From contig NZ_JAMTCS010000011.1 in assembly GCF_024171955.1 (NCBI RefSeq), forward strand, positions 124,001-188,000: a DNA stretch of 64,000 nucleotides, given 5' to 3'. Position 1 is the stretch's first letter. The number at the start of each line of letters is the position of its first letter. Of the stretch, positions 61,855 to 64,000 are shown piece after piece. Below the pieces are notes generated by a model that saw nothing but the letters and a program-made list of their open reading frames with translations, did not search any database and had not been told where the DNA came from. The translations under genes and the position numbers were made by a program. The stretch is from Promicromonospora thailandica. GTDB taxonomy: Bacteria; Actinomycetota; Actinomycetes; Actinomycetales; Cellulomonadaceae.

Positions 61855-64000
61855 GTGAGAGCGATCCGCAGATTCACCGTCCGCACGGTCCTGCCCGAGC
61901 AGCTCGCGCCGCTCGACGAGCTGGCCCAGAACCTCCGCTGGTCCTGGCACGCGCCCACCCGCGAGCTGTTCGCGAGCATCGATCCCGACCTCTGGTCGGG
62001 CGTCGGAGGCGACCCCGTGGCGCTGCTCGCGGCGCTCGGCTCCGAGCGGCTGGAGGCGCTCGCGGCCTCCGAGGAGTTCACGGGCCGGGTCCGCGCCGCG
62101 TCCGAGGACCTGCACCACTACCTGCGGGACCCGCAGTGGTACCAGCGGCAGACGTCCGCCTCCGGCGCGGAGCTGCCGCGCGCCGTCGCCTACTTCTCGC
62201 CCGAGTTCGGCATCACCTCGGTGCTGCCGCAGTACTCCGGCGGCCTCGGCATCCTGGCGGGCGACCACCTCAAGAGCGCCTCCGACATGGGCGTACCCAT
62301 CGTGGGCGTGGGCCTGCTGTACGGCGCCGGGTACTTCCGGCAGTCGCTCACGCGCGACGCCTGGCAGGTCGAGACCTACCCGCTGCTCGACCCGGACGGG
62401 CTGCCGCTGGCGGTGCTGCGCGAGGAGGACGGCACGCCCGCCGTCGTCTCGCTCGCGCTGCCCGGGGGCCGCACGCTGCACGCGCACGTGTGGGTCGCCG
62501 CCGTCGGCCGCGTGCCGCTGCTGCTGCTCGACTCGAACGTGCCGGAGAACGACGAGGCGGCCCGCAAGGTGACCGACCGCCTCTACGGGGGCGGGGGCGA
62601 GCACCGCCTGCAGCAGGAGCTGCTGCTCGGCGTCGGCGGTGTGCGCGCGCTGCGGGCCTGGTCGCGCCTCACCGGGGCGCCGGAGCCCGAGGTCTACCAC
62701 ACCAACGAGGGGCACGCGGGGTTCCTGGGCGTGGAGCGCATCCGCGAGCTCGTCGCCTCGGGCCTGACCGTCGCCGAGGCGCACGAGGCGGTCCGCGCGG
62801 CCACGGTGTTCACCACGCACACGCCGGTGCCCGCCGGCATCGACCGGTTCCCGAAGGAGCTGGTCAGCGCCTACTTCGGCGGCGACAACGCCATGGCGGG
62901 CGTGCCGCTGGAGAGCGTCCTGGCCCTGGGCTCGGAGGACTACGACGGCGGCGACCCCACCGTGTTCAACATGGCGGTCATGGGCCTGCGCCTGGGCGGC
63001 CGGGCGAACGGCGTCTCGCTGCTGCACGGCCAGGTCTCCCGCGAGATGTTCGAGGGTCTGTGGCCCGGGTTCGACGCGCGCGAGGTGCCGATCACCTCGG
63101 TCACCAACGGCGTGCACTCGCCCACCTGGGTCGCGCCCCGGCTGGCCGCCGTCGAGGCCGAGCGCCTCGGGCTCGACGAGATCACCGCCCCCGACGCCTC
63201 GGCCGGCTGGCTCGACGCGAGCCGCGTGCCGGACGCCGAGCTCTGGGACCTGCGCAACGAGATGCGCGGCGAGCTCGTGGCCGAGGCCCGGCGGCGCGTG
63301 CGCACGTCGTGGCGCGAGCGCGGCGCGTCGCCCGCCGAGCTCGGCTGGGTCGACGACGTGCTGTCGCCCGACGTGCTCACCATCGGCTTCGCGCGGCGTG
63401 TGCCCACCTACAAGCGGCTCACCCTGATGCTGCGCGACCCCGAGCGGCTCAAGGCGCTCCTGCTGCACCCCGAACGGCCCGTGCAGCTCGTGGTCGCCGG
63501 CAAGTCGCACCCCGCCGACGACTCCGGCAAGCGGCTCATCCAGCAGCTCGTCCGGTTCGCGGACGACCCCGAGGTGCGCCACCGCATCGTGTTCCTGCCG
63601 AACTACGACATCGGCATGGCGCAGTCCCTGTACCCCGGCTGCGACGTGTGGCTGAACAACCCGCTGCGCCCCCTGGAGGCGTCGGGCACCTCGGGCATGA
63701 AGAGTGCCCTCAACGGCGGCCTGAACCTCTCCATCGAGGACGGCTGGTGGGCCGAGTGGTACGACGGCGAGAACGGCTGGGGTATCCCCACCGCCGACGG
63801 CGTCGAGGACACCGACCGCCGCGACGACCTCGAGGCCGCCGCGCTGTACGACCTCATCGAGTCCCAGGTGGCGCCCACCTTCTACGAGCGCACCGACGGC
63901 GTGCCCGGCCGCTGGCTGGAGATGGTGCGGCACACCCTGGCGACCCTCGGCCCGAAGGTGCAGGCCACGCGCATGGTCTCGGAGTACGTGCACGGGCTGT
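61855..64000 (+). CDS. glgP: Alpha-glucan (glycogen) phosphorylase, 3' end outside window
   Basis: Releases glucose-1-phosphate from glucan ends using pyridoxal phosphate. The visible 715 residues begin MRAIRRFTVRTVLPEQLAPL, the N-terminus of the shorter bacterial type that resembles Thermotoga AgpA rather than E. coli GlgP. Conserved AYFSPEFGITSVLPQYSGGLGILAGDHLKSASD and the PLP lysine Lys616 in GTSGMKSALNGGLNLS are present. The reading frame is open to the window end. The GTG at 61855 has TAGTGT 7 bases upstream and no ribosome site. Confidence 0.94.
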   Translation, partial: MRAIRRFTVRTVLPEQLAPLDELAQNLRWSWHAPTRELFASIDPDLWSGVGGDPVALLAALGSERLEALAASEEFTGRVRAASEDLHHYLRDPQWYQRQTSASGAELPRAVAYFSPEFGITSVLPQYSGGLGILAGDHLKSASDMGVPIVGVGLLYGAGYFRQSLTRDAWQVETYPLLDPDGLPLAVLREEDGTPAVVSLALPGGRTLHAHVWVAAVGRVPLLLLDSNVPENDEAARKVTDRLYGGGGEHRLQQELLLGVGGVRALRAWSRLTGAPEPEVYHTNEGHAGFLGVERIRELVASGLTVAEAHEAVRAATVFTTHTPVPAGIDRFPKELVSAYFGGDNAMAGVPLESVLALGSEDYDGGDPTVFNMAVMGLRLGGRANGVSLLHGQVSREMFEGLWPGFDAREVPITSVTNGVHSPTWVAPRLAAVEAERLGLDEITAPDASAGWLDASRVPDAELWDLRNEMRGELVAEARRRVRTSWRERGASPAELGWVDDVLSPDVLTIGFARRVPTYKRLTLMLRDPERLKALLLHPERPVQLVVAGKSHPADDSGKRLIQQLVRFADDPEVRHRIVFLPNYDIGMAQSLYPGCDVWLNNPLRPLEASGTSGMKSALNGGLNLSIEDGWWAEWYDGENGWGIPTADGVEDTDRRDDLEAAALYDLIESQVAPTFYERTDGVPGRWLEMVRHTLATLGPKVQATRMVSEYVHGL

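Overview
The window is a high-GC, gene-dense chromosomal segment from an actinobacterium. Gene content and order point to Micrococcales, most likely near the Cellulomonadaceae/Promicromonosporaceae. The evidence is an Arg/Asn-rich insert in Rho, rho-rpmE-prfA-prmC-tsaC-wecA-atp synteny, a DUF2550 gene and nucS after atpC, the GlgE alpha-glucan pathway, a class Ib nrdHIEF operon and many GTG starts. The family placement is inference from synteny. I see no prophage, insertion sequence, CRISPR array, tRNA or rRNA.

Layout. 1-6.6 kb: translation and envelope genes (rho, rpmE, prfA, prmC, tsaC-like, wecA-like). 6.6-14.3 kb: complete F1Fo ATP synthase operon (atpI-like, atpBEFHAGDC), then a DUF2550 protein and the mismatch endonuclease NucS. 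15.5-18.2 kb: nagA, a DUF402 protein and a GNAT acetyltransferase. 18.2-26.3 kb: a sugar locus with a divergent LacI-type regulator, a lipoprotein binding protein, two permeases, a GH31 alpha-xylosidase and a GH1 beta-glucosidase, with two candidate operators; it fits use of xyloglucan-type oligosaccharides (inference). 26.5 kb: serine beta-lactamase-fold hydrolase. 28.1-32.1 kb: nrdHIEF behind a tandem NrdR-box pair. 32.3-43.4 kb: MacB-like ABC exporter, a coupled MFS/FAD-monooxygenase pair, two tail-to-tail NarL-type two-component systems (one kinase has an odd C-terminal extracytoplasmic extension) and a PAP2 phosphatase. 43.4-53.7 kb: phosphoribosyltransferase, tandem-FKBP lipoprotein, two alpha/beta hydrolases, a DivIVA-like coiled-coil protein, a proline-rich membrane protein, two tandem paralogous lipoproteins and a thioredoxin-fold/TPR protein without the CxxC. 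53.9-64.0 kb: glgE-treS-mak-glgB on the minus strand, divergent from a 3'-truncated alpha-glucan phosphorylase gene; together these can make and break down glycogen-like glucan.

The least expected signal lies between genes. Nearly every major gene end carries a long, often perfect inverted repeat. One sequence family occurs twice (2465-2521 and 15461-15518). Two convergent intergenic spaces are filled end to end by inverted arrays of short repeats (47161-47318 and 53757-53924). A variant of the second array's unit also sits inside an in-frame insert of glgE. Several genes also show a TAnnnT box 6-7 bases before the start codon, as in leaderless transcripts.
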